A DNA stretch of 64,000 bases from Streptomyces albidoflavus (GTDB lineage Bacteria; Actinomycetota; Actinomycetes; Streptomycetales; Streptomycetaceae). The notes beneath the pieces were generated by a model, which saw only the letters and a list, made by a program, of their open reading frames with translations, ran no database searches and was not told the origin of the DNA. Position 1 is the stretch's first letter. Each line of letters starts with the position of its first letter. Of this stretch, positions 16,564 through 26,151 are shown piece after piece. Made by a program: the position numbers and the translations under genes. Location of the stretch: positions 1 to 64,000 of the forward strand of contig NZ_JOII01000010.1 in NCBI RefSeq assembly GCF_000719955.1, in the 5' to 3' direction.

Positions 16564-17796
16564 ATGCGAGAGACGGAGCAGGAGGCGGCCGGCGGCCGCC
16601 CGGCACCGCCCGGGACCCCGCGTCTCGGTGTGGGCATGGTCGGTTACGCGTTCATGGGCGCCGCCCACTCCCACGGGTGGCGGACCGCCGGACGCGTCTT
16701 CGACCTGCCGCTCCAGCCGCATCTGGCCGCGGTCTGCGGCCGCGACCCCGAGGCGGTGCGCACGGCCGCGGCCAGGCTCGGCTGGGACGCGGCCGAGACC
16801 GACTGGCGGGCGCTTATCGCCCGCGAGGACGTCCAGCTGGTCGACATCTGCACCCCGGGTGACAGCCACGCCGAGATCGCCATCGCCGCCCTGGAGGCGG
16901 GCAAGCACGTGCTGTGCGAGAAGCCGCTCGCCAACACCGTCGAGGAGGCCGAGGCGATGGTGGCCGCGGCCGGCCGGGCCGAGGCGCGCGGCCAGGTCGC
17001 CATGGTCGGCTTCAACTACCGGCGTGTCCCGGCCGCCGCCTACGCCCGTTCGCTGGTGGCCGAGGGGCGCCTGGGCAGGCTGCGCCACGTGCGGGTCCGC
17101 TACCTCCAGGACTGGCTGGTCGACCCGGCCTCCCCGCTGACCTGGCGGCTGCGCAAGGAGAGCGCGGGCTCGGGGGCGCTCGGCGACCTCGGCGCGCACG
17201 CCGTCGACCTCGCGCAGTACCTCACCGGTGAGGCGGTCGCCGGGGTCTCGGCGCTCACCGAGACCTTCGTCAAGGAGCGGCCGCTGCTCGCCGGGGCCTC
17301 CTCGGGGCTGAGCGGCACCGGCTCCACCGAGACCGGGCCCGTCACCGTGGACGACGCGGCGGTCTTCACCGCCCGGTTCACCTCCGGGGCGCTCGGCACC
17401 TTCGAGGCCACCCGGTACGCCACCGGACGCAAGAACTCCCTCCAGGTCGAGCTGAACGGCGAACTCGGCTCCCTCGCCTTCGACCTGGAGCGGCTCAACG
17501 AACTCTCCTTCCACGACGAGACCGAGCCCGCGGTCACCAGCGGCTTCCGCCGCATCCTGGTGACCGAGCCGGAGCACCCGTACCTGGAGGGCTGGTGGCC
17601 GCCGGGCCACGGCCTCGGCTACGACCACACCTTCGTCCACCAGGCCCGCGACCTGGTGCACGCGGTCGCGGCGGGCACGAGCCCCGCCCCCTCGTTCGCC
17701 GACGGGCTCCGCGTCCAGCGGGTGCTGGCCGCCGTGGAGGAGAGTGCCGCCAAGAACGCCGTCTACACCCCCGTACCGGACCTGGAGGCGTCCTGA
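16564..17796 (+). CDS. Gfo/Idh/MocA-family oxidoreductase
   Basis: A 410-residue NAD(P)-dependent sugar or cyclitol dehydrogenase. The Rossmann motif [13 protein letters not shown] is at about residues 21-33, and the family EKPLANT motif (with the catalytic Lys) is near residue 121. The C-terminal alpha/beta domain includes [14 protein letters not shown], carrying the conserved His region. Members oxidise sugars at C1, C2 or C3, or myo-inositol. The ATG is preceded by AGGAGGAAGA. Its stop lies 1 nt before the isomerase ATG, so the two are co-translated and probably act in sequence. Confidence 0.9.
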   Translation: MRETEQEAAGGRPAPPGTPRLGVGMVGYAFMGAAHSHGWRTAGRVFDLPLQPHLAAVCGRDPEAVRTAAARLGWDAAETDWRALIAREDVQLVDICTPGDSHAEIAIAALEAGKHVLCEKPLANTVEEAEAMVAAAGRAEARGQVAMVGFNYRRVPAAAYARSLVAEGRLGRLRHVRVRYLQDWLVDPASPLTWRLRKESAGSGALGDLGAHAVDLAQYLTGEAVAGVSALTETFVKERPLLAGASSGLSGTGSTETGPVTVDDAAVFTARFTSGALGTFEATRYATGRKNSLQVELNGELGSLAFDLERLNELSFHDETEPAVTSGFRRILVTEPEHPYLEGWWPPGHGLGYDHTFVHQARDLVHAVAAGTSPAPSFADGLRVQRVLAAVEESAAKNAVYTPVPDLEAS

Positions 17797-17797
17797 C

Positions 17798-18802
17798 ATG
17801 CCGCGCGAATTCACCCTCTTCACCGGGCAGTGGGCGGACCTCCCCCTGGAGGAGGTCTGCCGCCTGGCCCGCGACTTCGGCTACGACGGGCTGGAACTGG
17901 CCTGCTGGGGCGACCACTTCGAGGTCGACAAGGCACTGGCCGACCCGTCCTACGTCGCCGGGCGCCACCAGCTGCTCGACAAGTACGGGCTGAAGTGCCG
18001 GGCCATCTCCTACCACCTGGTCGGCCAGGCGGTCTGCGACGCCATCATCGACGAGCGGCACCAGAACATCCTGCCCGCCCGCATCTGGGGCGACGGCGAG
18101 CCCGAAGGGGTCCGGCAGCGGGCCGCCGCCGAGATCAAGGACACCGCGCGGGCCGCGGCCGCCTTCGGCGTCGACACCGTCATCGGCTTCACCGGCTCGG
18201 CCATCTGGCACCTGGTGGCGATGTTCCCGCCGGTCCCCGACGGCATGATCGACCGCGGCTACCAGGACTTCGCCGACCGCTGGAACCCGATCCTCGACGT
18301 CTTCGACGCCGAGGGCGTCCGGTTCGCCCACGAGGTCCACCCGGGCGAGATCGCGTACGACTACTGGACCACCCACCGGGCGCTGGAGGCCGTCGGCCAC
18401 CGGCCCGCCTTCGGGCTCAACTTCGACCCGAGCCACTTCGTGTGGCAGGACCTCGACCCGGTCGGCTTCCTGTGGGACTTCAAGGACCGGATCTACCACG
18501 TGGACTGCAAGGAGGCCCGCAAGCGCCTCGACGGGCGCAACGGGCGGCTCGGCTCCCACCTCCCGTGGGGCGACCCGCGGCGCGGCTGGGACTTCGTCTC
18601 GGCCGGCCACGGCGACGTGCCGTGGGAGGACGTCTTCCGGATGCTCCGCTCGATCGGCTACGAAGGGCCCGTCTCGGTCGAGTGGGAGGACGCCGGGATG
18701 GACCGGCTGACCGGTGCCCCCGAGGCGCTGGCCGCCCTGCGCAAGCTCGACTGGGACCCGCCCCAGGCCTCCTTCGACGCGGCCTTCGGCGGCCGCGACT
18801 GA
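17798..18802 (+). CDS. TIM-barrel sugar phosphate isomerase/epimerase (AP endonuclease 2 fold)
   Basis: A 334-residue xylose-isomerase-like enzyme. It begins with [20 protein letters not shown] and carries acidic/His metal ligands typical of the fold: [30 protein letters not shown] and SVEWED. Such enzymes isomerise, epimerise or dehydrate keto sugars or inosose. Paired Gfo/Idh/MocA and TIM-barrel enzymes also act in C-glycoside and 3-keto-glucoside breakdown, which fits the DUF1080/ThuA protein downstream. The 1-nt gap to the upstream gene shows tight coupling. A 19-bp hairpin terminator follows. Confidence 0.88.
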   Translation: MPREFTLFTGQWADLPLEEVCRLARDFGYDGLELACWGDHFEVDKALADPSYVAGRHQLLDKYGLKCRAISYHLVGQAVCDAIIDERHQNILPARIWGDGEPEGVRQRAAAEIKDTARAAAAFGVDTVIGFTGSAIWHLVAMFPPVPDGMIDRGYQDFADRWNPILDVFDAEGVRFAHEVHPGEIAYDYWTTHRALEAVGHRPAFGLNFDPSHFVWQDLDPVGFLWDFKDRIYHVDCKEARKRLDGRNGRLGSHLPWGDPRRGWDFVSAGHGDVPWEDVFRMLRSIGYEGPVSVEWEDAGMDRLTGAPEALAALRKLDWDPPQASFDAAFGGRD

Positions 18803-18825
18803 CCGGGACGGCCTGAGCGCGAGGC

Positions 18826-18866
18826 CCCTGACCGGCCCTCCGGCACTGCCGGAGGGCCGGTCAGGG
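18826..18866 (+). terminator. Strong hairpin terminator after the oxidoreductase/isomerase pair
   Basis: A 19-bp perfect stem (18826-18844 with 18848-18866) with a 3-nt ACT loop. It ends the operon just before the regulatory region of the secreted dehydrogenase gene. There is no T-run. Confidence 0.8.
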
Positions 18867-18880
18867 CTGCCCGCACACCC

Positions 18881-18957
18881 CTTTGTCCTCTGCCGGGAAG
18901 AAGTTCAAGTTACCTGCTGTGCAAGGGGTTTCCGGCGGGAACAAAGGTCGCTACGGT
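18881..18957 (+). promoter_or_regulatory. Promoter and upstream element of the secreted dehydrogenase/ThuA gene
   Basis: TTTCCG (18929-18934), a 17-nt spacer and TACGGT (18952-18957) form a likely promoter. Upstream, CTTTGTCCT (18881-18889), TG two bases on, and GGAAGAAGT (18896-18904) match the region before the ROK gene at the same spacing: 71 nt from the start of CTTTGT to the -10 box in both. This is a candidate ROK operator. Confidence 0.5.
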
Positions 18958-19043
18958 CCAGAGCGAGACCAGTACGGCTCCCCGGGGTGACGGCGCACCC
19001 CGGCAGCACCCCCACCCGCACGACGTCTTCCCGGAGGAACTCC

Positions 19044-22000
19044 GTGCACAGGAAACGTCCAAGATTCCGCCAGGCGGTGGCGCTCCTCACCGGCGCCCTC
19101 CTCACCAGCGCCTCACTGGGCCTGGCCGCGCTCCCCGCGAGCGCCGCCGACCCGGAGGCCCTCGACAAGCCCGCCGCCGCCCCCACCTTCCAGCAGGTCA
19201 CCCTCGCCAAGGGCGTGGAGGAGACCGGCGAGCCGATGACCATGGCCGTCCTGCCCGACGGCGGTGTCCTGCACACCGCCCGCGAGGGCGCCCTGCGCCT
19301 CACCGACGCGGGCGGCACCACCAAGGTCGCCGGCACCCTCGACGTGTACAGCCACGACGAGGAGGGGCTCCAGGGAGTCGGGATCGACCCCGGCTTCGAG
19401 GAGAACCGCTTCATCTACCTGTACTACGCCCCCAAGCTCGACACCCCGTCCGGCGACGCCCCCGAGAACGGCACCGCCGCCGACTTCGAGCCCTACGACG
19501 GCGTCAACCGCCTCTCCCGGTTCGTCCTGGCCGAGGACGGCACGCTCGACAAGGCCAGCGAGCAGAAGATCCTCGACATCCCCGCCTCGCGCGGCATGTG
19601 CTGCCACGTCGGCGGCGACATCGCCTTCGACGCGGACGGCAACCTCTACCTGTCGACCGGCGACGACACCAATCCCTTCGCCTCCGACGGCTACACCCCC
19701 ATCGACGAGCGCGAGAACCGCAACCCGGCCTTCGACGCCCGCCGCAGCTCCGGCAACACCAACGACCTGCGCGGAAAGATCCTCCGCATCAAGGTCAAGG
19801 ACGACGGCTCGTACGACGTCCCCGAGGGCAACCTCTTCGCCCCCGGCACCGAGAAGACCCGTCCCGAGATCTACGCGATGGGCTTCCGCAACCCGTTCCG
19901 GATGAGCGTCGACCAGGCCACCGGCATCGTCTACGTCGGCGACTACGGCCCCGACGCCGGCTCCGCCGACCCGAACCGCGGTCCGGCCGGGCAGGTCGAG
20001 TTCGCCCGCGTCACCGAGGCCGGCAACTTCGGCTGGCCGTACTGCACCGGTGACAACGAGCCGTTCAACGACTACGACTTCGAGACCAAGGAGTCCGGCG
20101 AGCCCTTCGACTGCGACGCGCCGAAGAACACCTCGCGGCACAACACCGGCCTCACCGACCTGCCGCCGGCCCAGGCCGCCTGGATCCCGTACGACGGCGA
20201 CAGCGTCCCGGAGTTCGGCAACGGCTCGGAGTCGCCGATGGGCGGCCCGGTCTACCGCTACGACGCCTCTCTCGACTCGGCGGTGAAGTTCCCCGAGGAG
20301 TTCGACGGGAACTTCTTCGCCGGAGAGTTCGGCCGCCAGTGGATCAAGCGGATCGAGCAGGGCGAGGACGGCACCGTCGAGGCCATCAACGACTTCCCGT
20401 GGTCCGGCACCCAGGTCATGGACATGGAGTTCGGCCCGGACGGCGCCCTGTACGTCCTCGACTACGGCACCGGCTACTTCGGCGGCGACGCCAACTCGGC
20501 CGTCTATCGCATCGAGAACGCCACCGACGGCTACGCGCCGGTCGCGGTCGCCAAGGCCGACAAGACCTCGGGCCAGGGCCCGCTGGAGGTCACCTTCTCC
20601 TCCGAGGGCACCACGGACGCCGACGGCGACCCGCTCACCTACAGCTGGGACTTCGGTGACGGGGCCACCAGCGACGAGGAGAACCCCACCCACACCTTCG
20701 AGGAGAACGGGGTCTACTCGGCGACGCTGACCGCCACCGACCCGTCCGGCCTCAAGGGCACGGCCTCGGTCCAGGTGACCGTCGGCAACACCGCGCCGAC
20801 CGTCACCCTCCAGCAGCCGAAGGACGGCACACTCTTCAAGTTCGGTGACACGGTCTCCTTCAAGGTGGACGTGACCGACCCCGAGGACGAGTCCGTCGAC
20901 TGCTCCAAGGTCACCGTCCGCTACATCCTCGGCCACGACAACCACGGCCACCCGATCACCTCGGCAGAAGGCTGTGAGGGCACCCTCAACGTCCCCGCCG
21001 ACGGTGAGCACGACCCCAACGCCAACATCTTCGGCGTCATCGACGCCTCCTACACCGACACCGGCGCCAATGGCCAGCCCGCGCTGACCGGCTCCGACCA
21101 GATCCAGCTGCAGCCCCGCCACCGGCAGGCCGAGCACTACGGCGACTCCGAGGGCGTGGCCCCGCAGAACAAGTCCACCGCCCACGGCGGCAAGACCGTC
21201 GGCGACATCCACAACGGCGACTGGATCTCCTTCAAGCCGTACAACCTCTCCGGCGCCGACAAGTTCACCGCCCGTATCTCCTCCGGCGGCAGCGGCGGCA
21301 CCCTGGAGGTCCGCAGCGGATCGCCCACCGGCACCCTGCACGGCACCGCGACCGTCCCGGTCACCGGCGGCTGGGAGACCTTCGAGGACGTCGAGACCGA
21401 GCTGACCGACGTCGGCCCGGACACCACCGAACTCTTCCTCGTCTTCAAGGGCGAGGGCGACGGTGCCCTCTACGACGTGGACGACTTCGTCATCGACGGT
21501 GCCGCCCCGGCCGCCGCCGACAAGAAGCTCCTGGTCTTCTCCAAGACCGCCGGCTTCCGCCACGACTCCATCCCGGCCGGCATCGAGGCCCTGAAGGAGA
21601 TCGGCACGGAGAACGGCATCGAGGTCGACGCCACCGAGGACGCCGGCCAGTTCACCCCTCAGAAGCTCGCCGAGTACGACGCCGTCACCTTCCTCTCCAC
21701 CACCGGCGACGTCCTCGACGGCGACCAGCAGAAGGCGTTCGAGGAGTACGTGGCCGGGGGCGGCGGCTACGTCGGCGTCCACGCCGCCGCCGACACCGAG
21801 TACGAGTGGGAGTTCTACGGCGGCCTGGTCGGCGCCTACTTCGACTCCCACCCGCACATCCAGGAAGCCACCGTCGAGGTCGAGGACCACGACCACCCGG
21901 CCACCGCGCACCTCGGCGAGACCTGGGAGCGCACCGACGAGTGGTACAACTACCGCACCAACCCCCGTGAGCAGGCCCGCGTCCTCGCGACCCTGGACGA

Positions 22001-22769
22001 GTCCAGCTACGAGGGCGGCAACATGGACGGCGACCACCCGATCGCCTGGTGCCAGACCTACGAGGGCGGCCGCTCCTTCTACACCGGCGGCGGCCACACC
22101 GTCGAGTCCTTCGCCGAGGGCGACTTCCGCACCCACCTGGCCGGCGGCCTGAAGTACGCCACCGGCCTGGCCGACGCCGACTGCTCCCCGAAGGGCGGCG
22201 GCGAGGAGGAGGACGGCTACGAGCCGATCTTCGACGGAAAGACCCTCGACGGCTGGAAGCAGGCGGGCCCCGGCGAGTTCACCATCGACAACGGTGAACT
22301 GACGACCACCGGCGGCATGGGCCTGCTCTGGTACGAGGCCAAGGAGCTGTCCTCCTACTCCCTCAAGCTCGACTGGAAGATGGAGGGTGACGACAACTCC
22401 GGTGTCTTCGTGGGCTTCCCGGCCTCCGACGACCCCTGGTCGGCCGTGAACAACGGCTACGAGGTGCAGATCGACGCCACCGACGAACCCGACCGCACCA
22501 CCGGCGCCGTCTACACCTTCCAGTCCGCCGACATCGAGGCCCGCGACAAGGCCCTCAACCCGCCGGGGGAGTGGAACAGCTACGAGATCAAGGTCCAGGG
22601 CGAACGCCTCCAGGTCTTCCTCAACGGAGTCGAGATCAACGACTTCACCAACGAGGACCCGGCCCGCTCCCTGACCGACGGGTACGTCGGCCTCCAGAAC
22701 CACGGGGACGACGACCACGTGTCCTTCCGCGACATCCAGCTGAAGGAACTGCCCGCCCAGGGCGACTGA
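19044..22769 (+). CDS. Secreted multidomain PQQ-type sugar dehydrogenase / PKD / CBM6 / ThuA / DUF1080 protein
   Basis: A 1,241-residue exported protein starting at GTG after GGAGGAAC. A Sec signal peptide (residues 1-35, ending PASA-ADP) is clear. Domains in order: a glucose/sorbosone-dehydrogenase beta-propeller (about 45-490, with GMCCHVGGDIAFD and GFRNPFRM), a PKD domain (about 497-585, SWDFGDG), a CBM6-like domain (about 688-820), a ThuA-like domain (about 827-1045, with VGVHAAADTEYEW and a HTVESF segment), and a DUF1080/3-keto-disaccharide hydrolase domain (about 1058-1241, FDGKTLDGWK). ThuA and DUF1080 families act on 3-keto sugars, so this may be an extracellular saccharide-processing machine. 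No PQQ synthesis genes are in the window. Confidence 0.9.
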   Translation: MHRKRPRFRQAVALLTGALLTSASLGLAALPASAADPEALDKPAAAPTFQQVTLAKGVEETGEPMTMAVLPDGGVLHTAREGALRLTDAGGTTKVAGTLDVYSHDEEGLQGVGIDPGFEENRFIYLYYAPKLDTPSGDAPENGTAADFEPYDGVNRLSRFVLAEDGTLDKASEQKILDIPASRGMCCHVGGDIAFDADGNLYLSTGDDTNPFASDGYTPIDERENRNPAFDARRSSGNTNDLRGKILRIKVKDDGSYDVPEGNLFAPGTEKTRPEIYAMGFRNPFRMSVDQATGIVYVGDYGPDAGSADPNRGPAGQVEFARVTEAGNFGWPYCTGDNEPFNDYDFETKESGEPFDCDAPKNTSRHNTGLTDLPPAQAAWIPYDGDSVPEFGNGSESPMGGPVYRYDASLDSAVKFPEEFDGNFFAGEFGRQWIKRIEQGEDGTVEAINDFPWSGTQVMDMEFGPDGALYVLDYGTGYFGGDANSAVYRIENATDGYAPVAVAKADKTSGQGPLEVTFSSEGTTDADGDPLTYSWDFGDGATSDEENPTHTFEENGVYSATLTATDPSGLKGTASVQVTVGNTAPTVTLQQPKDGTLFKFGDTVSFKVDVTDPEDESVDCSKVTVRYILGHDNHGHPITSAEGCEGTLNVPADGEHDPNANIFGVIDASYTDTGANGQPALTGSDQIQLQPRHRQAEHYGDSEGVAPQNKSTAHGGKTVGDIHNGDWISFKPYNLSGADKFTARISSGGSGGTLEVRSGSPTGTLHGTATVPVTGGWETFEDVETELTDVGPDTTELFLVFKGEGDGALYDVDDFVIDGAAPAAADKKLLVFSKTAGFRHDSIPAGIEALKEIGTENGIEVDATEDAGQFTPQKLAEYDAVTFLSTTGDVLDGDQQKAFEEYVAGGGGYVGVHAAADTEYEWEFYGGLVGAYFDSHPHIQEATVEVEDHDHPATAHLGETWERTDEWYNYRTNPREQARVLATLDESSYEGGNMDGDHPIAWCQTYEGGRSFYTGGGHTVESFAEGDFRTHLAGGLKYATGLADADCSPKGGGEEEDGYEPIFDGKTLDGWKQAGPGEFTIDNGELTTTGGMGLLWYEAKELSSYSLKLDWKMEGDDNSGVFVGFPASDDPWSAVNNGYEVQIDATDEPDRTTGAVYTFQSADIEARDKALNPPGEWNSYEIKVQGERLQVFLNGVEINDFTNEDPARSLTDGYVGLQNHGDDDHVSFRDIQLKELPAQGD

Positions 22770-22771
22770 GC

Positions 22772-22809
22772 GACGGCGGGCGGCGGACGCCGGACCTCCG
22801 CCCGCCGTC
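22772..22809 (+). terminator. Hairpin terminator after the secreted dehydrogenase gene
   Basis: Arms 22772-22783 and 22798-22809 pair perfectly over 12 bp around a 14-nt loop, starting 3 nt after the stop codon. The remaining bases to 23059 hold no supported gene and must contain the promoter of the Ebo-type cluster, although no convincing boxes were seen. Confidence 0.7.
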
Positions 22810-23059
22810 TCACCCCTTTCCGGCACCCACCCACTCACCCCCACCGGGGACGGGCGGCCACCCGCCGCCCGTCCCCCGACCGGGGCCCGGTCCCGCCACG
22901 CGGACCCCGCCCCCTCCGGTTCCGCTTCCCGTTCCGGATGCTCACCCCCGGCCTCGTGGAGGCCCCGGCCGGCCCGGCGGCGGACGACCGCCGAGTCCCG
23001 GCCCCACGCACCACCGCCCCATCGGATCACTGCTGTTCGCTGGTAACAGGAGGCTGCCT

Positions 23060-24262
23060 GTGTCCACCGAGTCGTTCCCCACTCACACCCCCGCTCCCGC
23101 TCCCGCCCACGACCCCGGGCAGGCGCCCGCCGGACCCCGTACCGGCGTCTGGCTGATCGGCGCCAGAGGCTCCGTCGCCACCACCGCCGTCGCCGACTGC
23201 GCCGCCACGGTCGCCGGGCTCCATCCGCCGACCGGGCTCGTCACCGAGACCCGGCCCTTCGCCGGAGCGGGCCTCGCCCCGCTCTCCTCCCTGGTCTTCG
23301 GCGGCCACGACACCGCCGACTGCCCGCTGCCCAAGCGCGCCGAGGCGCTCGCCGAGGGCGGCGTCCTGCCGCACGGGCTGCCCACCGCCGTCCGCGCCGA
23401 ACTGGAGGCCGCCGACCGCGCCATCCGCCCCGGCGGCCCGCAGTCCGGAGACCCCCGCTCCACCGAGGAACTGGTCGACGCCTTCGCCGCCGACCTCACC
23501 GCCTTCCGCGAGGAGCACGGCCTCGCCCGCGTCGTCGTGATCAACGTCGCCTCCACCGAGCCCGCCCCCGCCGACGGCACCCTCCCCGCCAGCTCCCTCT
23601 ACGCCGCCGCCGCCCTGCGCGCCGGCTGCCCGTACGCCAACTTCACGCCCTCCACCGGCATCCACCACCCCGCCCTCGCCGAGCAGGCGCGCGCCTCGGG
23701 GCTGCCGTACGCCGGGCGGGACGGCAAGACCGGGCAGACCCTGCTGCGCTCGGTGCTCGGCCCGATGTTCCGCGACCGGGCCCTCGCGGTGCGCGCCTGG
23801 TCCGGCTCCAACCTGCTCGGCGGCGGGGACGGCGCGGCCCTGGCCGACCCGGCGGCCGCCGCGGCCAAGAACGCCGGCAAGGAACGCGTCCTCGCCGACA
23901 CCCTGCCCACCGTCCCCGAGGGCGAGGTGCACATCGACGACGTGCCGGCCCTCGGCGACTGGAAGACCGCCTGGGACCACATCGCCTTCGACGGCTTCCT
24001 CGGCACCCGCATGGTCCTCCAGACCATCTGGCAGGGGTGCGACTCCGCCCTCGCCGCGCCCCTCGTCCTCGACCTGGCCCGGCTCCTCGCCCGCGCCCAC
24101 GAGGCCGGGATCGGCGGCCCCCTCGGCGAACTGGCCTTCTACTTCAAGGACCCCGACGCCCTCCAGGCCCCGGACGGCGTCTCCCCCGCCACCCCCGCCG
24201 GCCTCGCCGAGCAGTACCAGCTCCTCCTGGGCTTCGCCCGCCGCCTGGGGGCCGCCGCGTGA
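23060..24262 (+). CDS. Inositol-3-phosphate synthase-like protein (INO1 family), first gene of an Ebo-type cluster
   Basis: A 400-residue homologue of myo-inositol-1-phosphate synthase, which turns glucose-6-phosphate into a carbocycle by NAD-dependent oxidation, aldol closure and reduction. The N-terminal Rossmann motif is GARGSVATT (about residues 34-42). The family's NFTPSTGIHHPAL-type and DGKTGQTLLRSVL regions, and WSGSNLLGGGDG, follow in order. These match the conserved NFTPS and GDDFKSGQT regions of INO1. The GTG start follows AGGAGGCTGCC. It overlaps the UbiA-like gene (GTGA). Its substrate could be another sugar phosphate. Confidence 0.82.
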   Translation: MSTESFPTHTPAPAPAHDPGQAPAGPRTGVWLIGARGSVATTAVADCAATVAGLHPPTGLVTETRPFAGAGLAPLSSLVFGGHDTADCPLPKRAEALAEGGVLPHGLPTAVRAELEAADRAIRPGGPQSGDPRSTEELVDAFAADLTAFREEHGLARVVVINVASTEPAPADGTLPASSLYAAAALRAGCPYANFTPSTGIHHPALAEQARASGLPYAGRDGKTGQTLLRSVLGPMFRDRALAVRAWSGSNLLGGGDGAALADPAAAAAKNAGKERVLADTLPTVPEGEVHIDDVPALGDWKTAWDHIAFDGFLGTRMVLQTIWQGCDSALAAPLVLDLARLLARAHEAGIGGPLGELAFYFKDPDALQAPDGVSPATPAGLAEQYQLLLGFARRLGAAA

Positions 24263-25215
24263 CCCCGCCCCGCACCCCGGGCGGCCGGCTCGCCGCCTGG
24301 GCCGAACTCCTGCGCGTCTCGGCCGCGTTCAGTGTCCCCGGCGACGCCCTCGCGGGCGCCGCCGCCTCGGGCGCGCGCCCCGGCCGTCGCACCCTGCTCG
24401 CCGCCGGCTCCTCGCTCTGCCTCTACGAGGCCGGGATGGCCCTCAACGACTGGGCCGACCGCGAGGAGGACCGGGCCGAACGCCCGCACCGCCCGCTGCC
24501 CTCCGGCCGGATCAGCCCCACCGCCGCCCTCACCGCGGCCGCCGGACTGACCGCCGCCGGGCTCGGCCTCGCCGCCGCCGCCGGACGCCCCGCCCTCGCC
24601 ACCGCCTCCGCCCTGGCCGGCACCGTCTGGCTCTACGACCTGAGACTGGCCGGTACGCCGGCGGGCCCGGCCGGGATGGCCGCCGCCCGCACCCTCGACG
24701 TGCTCCTCGGCGCCACCGCCACCGCCCGCACCGGCGCGGCGGCCCGCACGGCGCTGCCCGCCGCCGCCCTGCTCGGCGCGCACACCTACGCCGTGACATC
24801 GGTGTCACGCCACGAGACCCGCGGCGGCTCCACCCGCGCCCCGCTCGCCGCCCTCGCCACCACCGCGGCCACCGCCGCCACCGTGGCCGGGCTGCGGCGC
24901 GGCGCGCCCACCCGACTCCCGGCGGACCGGCGGGAAGCAGCCGCCCCCGGTCCGCCGGGTCCTCGTGCGGCGAGGACCGCCGCCCGGGTCGGCCTCGCCG
25001 CCCTGTACGGCACCACGGCCGCCGTGCCCTACCTGCACGCCGCGCTCAACCCCTCGCCGCCGCTCACCCAGCGGGCCGTCGGCGGCGGCATCCGCGCCAT
25101 GATCCCCCTCCAGGCGGCCCTCTCCGCCCGCGCCGGAGCCCTCGGCGGGGCGCTCGCCACCCTCGCGCTGGTGCCACTCGCCCGCCTCGCCGGAAAGAAG
25201 GTGAGCGCCACATGA
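24259..25215 (+). CDS. eboC: UbiA-type prenyltransferase, EboC-like
   Basis: A 318-residue membrane prenyltransferase of the UbiA superfamily with about eight hydrophobic segments. The first Asp-rich motif is NDWADREED (about residues 64-72), followed by RPHRPLPSG, which together bind the prenyl diphosphate through magnesium. The usual second Asp motif is weak (VWLYDLRLAG). EboC proteins are UbiA-like members of Ebo clusters. The GTG start overlaps the upstream stop and its own stop overlaps the next ATG, so the gene is translationally coupled on both sides. The prenyl acceptor is unknown, possibly a cyclitol. Confidence 0.8.
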   Translation: MTPPRTPGGRLAAWAELLRVSAAFSVPGDALAGAAASGARPGRRTLLAAGSSLCLYEAGMALNDWADREEDRAERPHRPLPSGRISPTAALTAAAGLTAAGLGLAAAAGRPALATASALAGTVWLYDLRLAGTPAGPAGMAAARTLDVLLGATATARTGAAARTALPAAALLGAHTYAVTSVSRHETRGGSTRAPLAALATTAATAATVAGLRRGAPTRLPADRREAAAPGPPGPRAARTAARVGLAALYGTTAAVPYLHAALNPSPPLTQRAVGGGIRAMIPLQAALSARAGALGGALATLALVPLARLAGKKVSAT

Positions 25216-26102
25216 CCGCCGCCTCCGCCCCGCTCCGCCTCGGCTACGGCACCAACGGCCTCACCGACCTCCGCCTCGACGACGCCCTCGCCCTCCTCGC
25301 CGGCCTCGGCTACGACGGCGTGGGACTGACCCTCGACCACATGCACCACGACCCGCTCGCCCCCGGCCTCGCCGCCCGCACCGCCCGCATCGCCGGACGC
25401 CTCGCGGAACTGGGCCTCGCGGTGACCGTCGAGACCGGCGCCCGGTACGTCCTGGACCCGCGCGAGAAGCACGGCCCCGGCCTGCTCGACCCCGACCCGG
25501 ACCGGCGGGCCCGGCGCACCGGCCTGCTCGCCACCGCCGCCCAGGTCGCCGCCGACCTCGGCGCGCACGCCCTGCACTGCTTCACCGGGGCCCCGCCGCC
25601 CGGCGTCACCACGGAGGAGGCGTGGGCCGCGCTGCCCGACGCCCTCGCACCGGTCCTGGAGGCGTCCCGGACCACCGGCGTCCCCCTCGCACTGGAGCCC
25701 GAACCCGGCCACCTGGTCGCCACCCTCGCCGACTTCCACCGGCTGCGCACCCTGCTGGGCGACCCCGGCGAACTCGGCCTGACCCTGGACATCGGCCACT
25801 GCCAGTGCCTGGAGCCCGAGCCGCCCGCCGCCTGCGTGCGCGAGGCCGCGCCCTGGCTGCGGCACGTCCAGATCGAGGACATGCGGCGCGGCGTCCACGA
25901 GCATCTGCCCTTCGGTGAGGGCGAGATCGACTTCCCCCCGGTCCTCGCCGCCCTCGCCGCCACCGGCTACCAGGGGCTCACCGTCGTCGAACTGCCCCGC
26001 CACTCGCACGCCGGGCCCACCCAGGCCGCCCACGCCCTGCCCTTCCTGCGGCGCGCCGCCCGCGAGGCCGGCGCCGCCCTCACCCCGGCCGGACCCGCAT
26101 GA
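25212..26102 (+). CDS. TIM-barrel sugar phosphate isomerase/epimerase in the Ebo-type cluster
   Basis: A 296-residue xylose-isomerase-like protein. Supporting segments are LGYGTNGLTDLRLDDAL, LEPEPGHLV, GLTLDIGHCQCLEPE, HVQIEDMRRGVHEHLPFGEGEIDF and VVELPRHSH. The E, D-H, D and E ligands follow the AP endonuclease 2 metal-site pattern. The ATG overlaps the upstream stop by 4 nt. It would isomerise or epimerise a sugar or cyclitol intermediate of the cluster. It differs from EboE, which has the same fold and lies three genes on. Confidence 0.85.
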   Translation: MTAASAPLRLGYGTNGLTDLRLDDALALLAGLGYDGVGLTLDHMHHDPLAPGLAARTARIAGRLAELGLAVTVETGARYVLDPREKHGPGLLDPDPDRRARRTGLLATAAQVAADLGAHALHCFTGAPPPGVTTEEAWAALPDALAPVLEASRTTGVPLALEPEPGHLVATLADFHRLRTLLGDPGELGLTLDIGHCQCLEPEPPAACVREAAPWLRHVQIEDMRRGVHEHLPFGEGEIDFPPVLAALAATGYQGLTVVELPRHSHAGPTQAAHALPFLRRAAREAGAALTPAGPA

Positions 26103-26151
26103 GGCGGCCCGCACTCCCCATCCGCGCCACGCCGCGACAGGAGGACCCCGC

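Noticed and set aside
10838..17823. Very long open frames on the minus strand (about 1,140 and 1,373 residues) across the ABC importer and oxidoreductase genes
   Set aside because: They are antisense frames kept open by high third-position GC. Their products are Gly/Ala/Val/Asp/His-rich low-complexity sequence with no family motif, while the opposite strand encodes clear families.
19113..23030. 1,305-residue open frame on the minus strand opposite the secreted dehydrogenase
   Set aside because: The plus strand has a signal peptide, five recognisable domains and a ribosome site. The minus-strand product is low-complexity antisense sequence.
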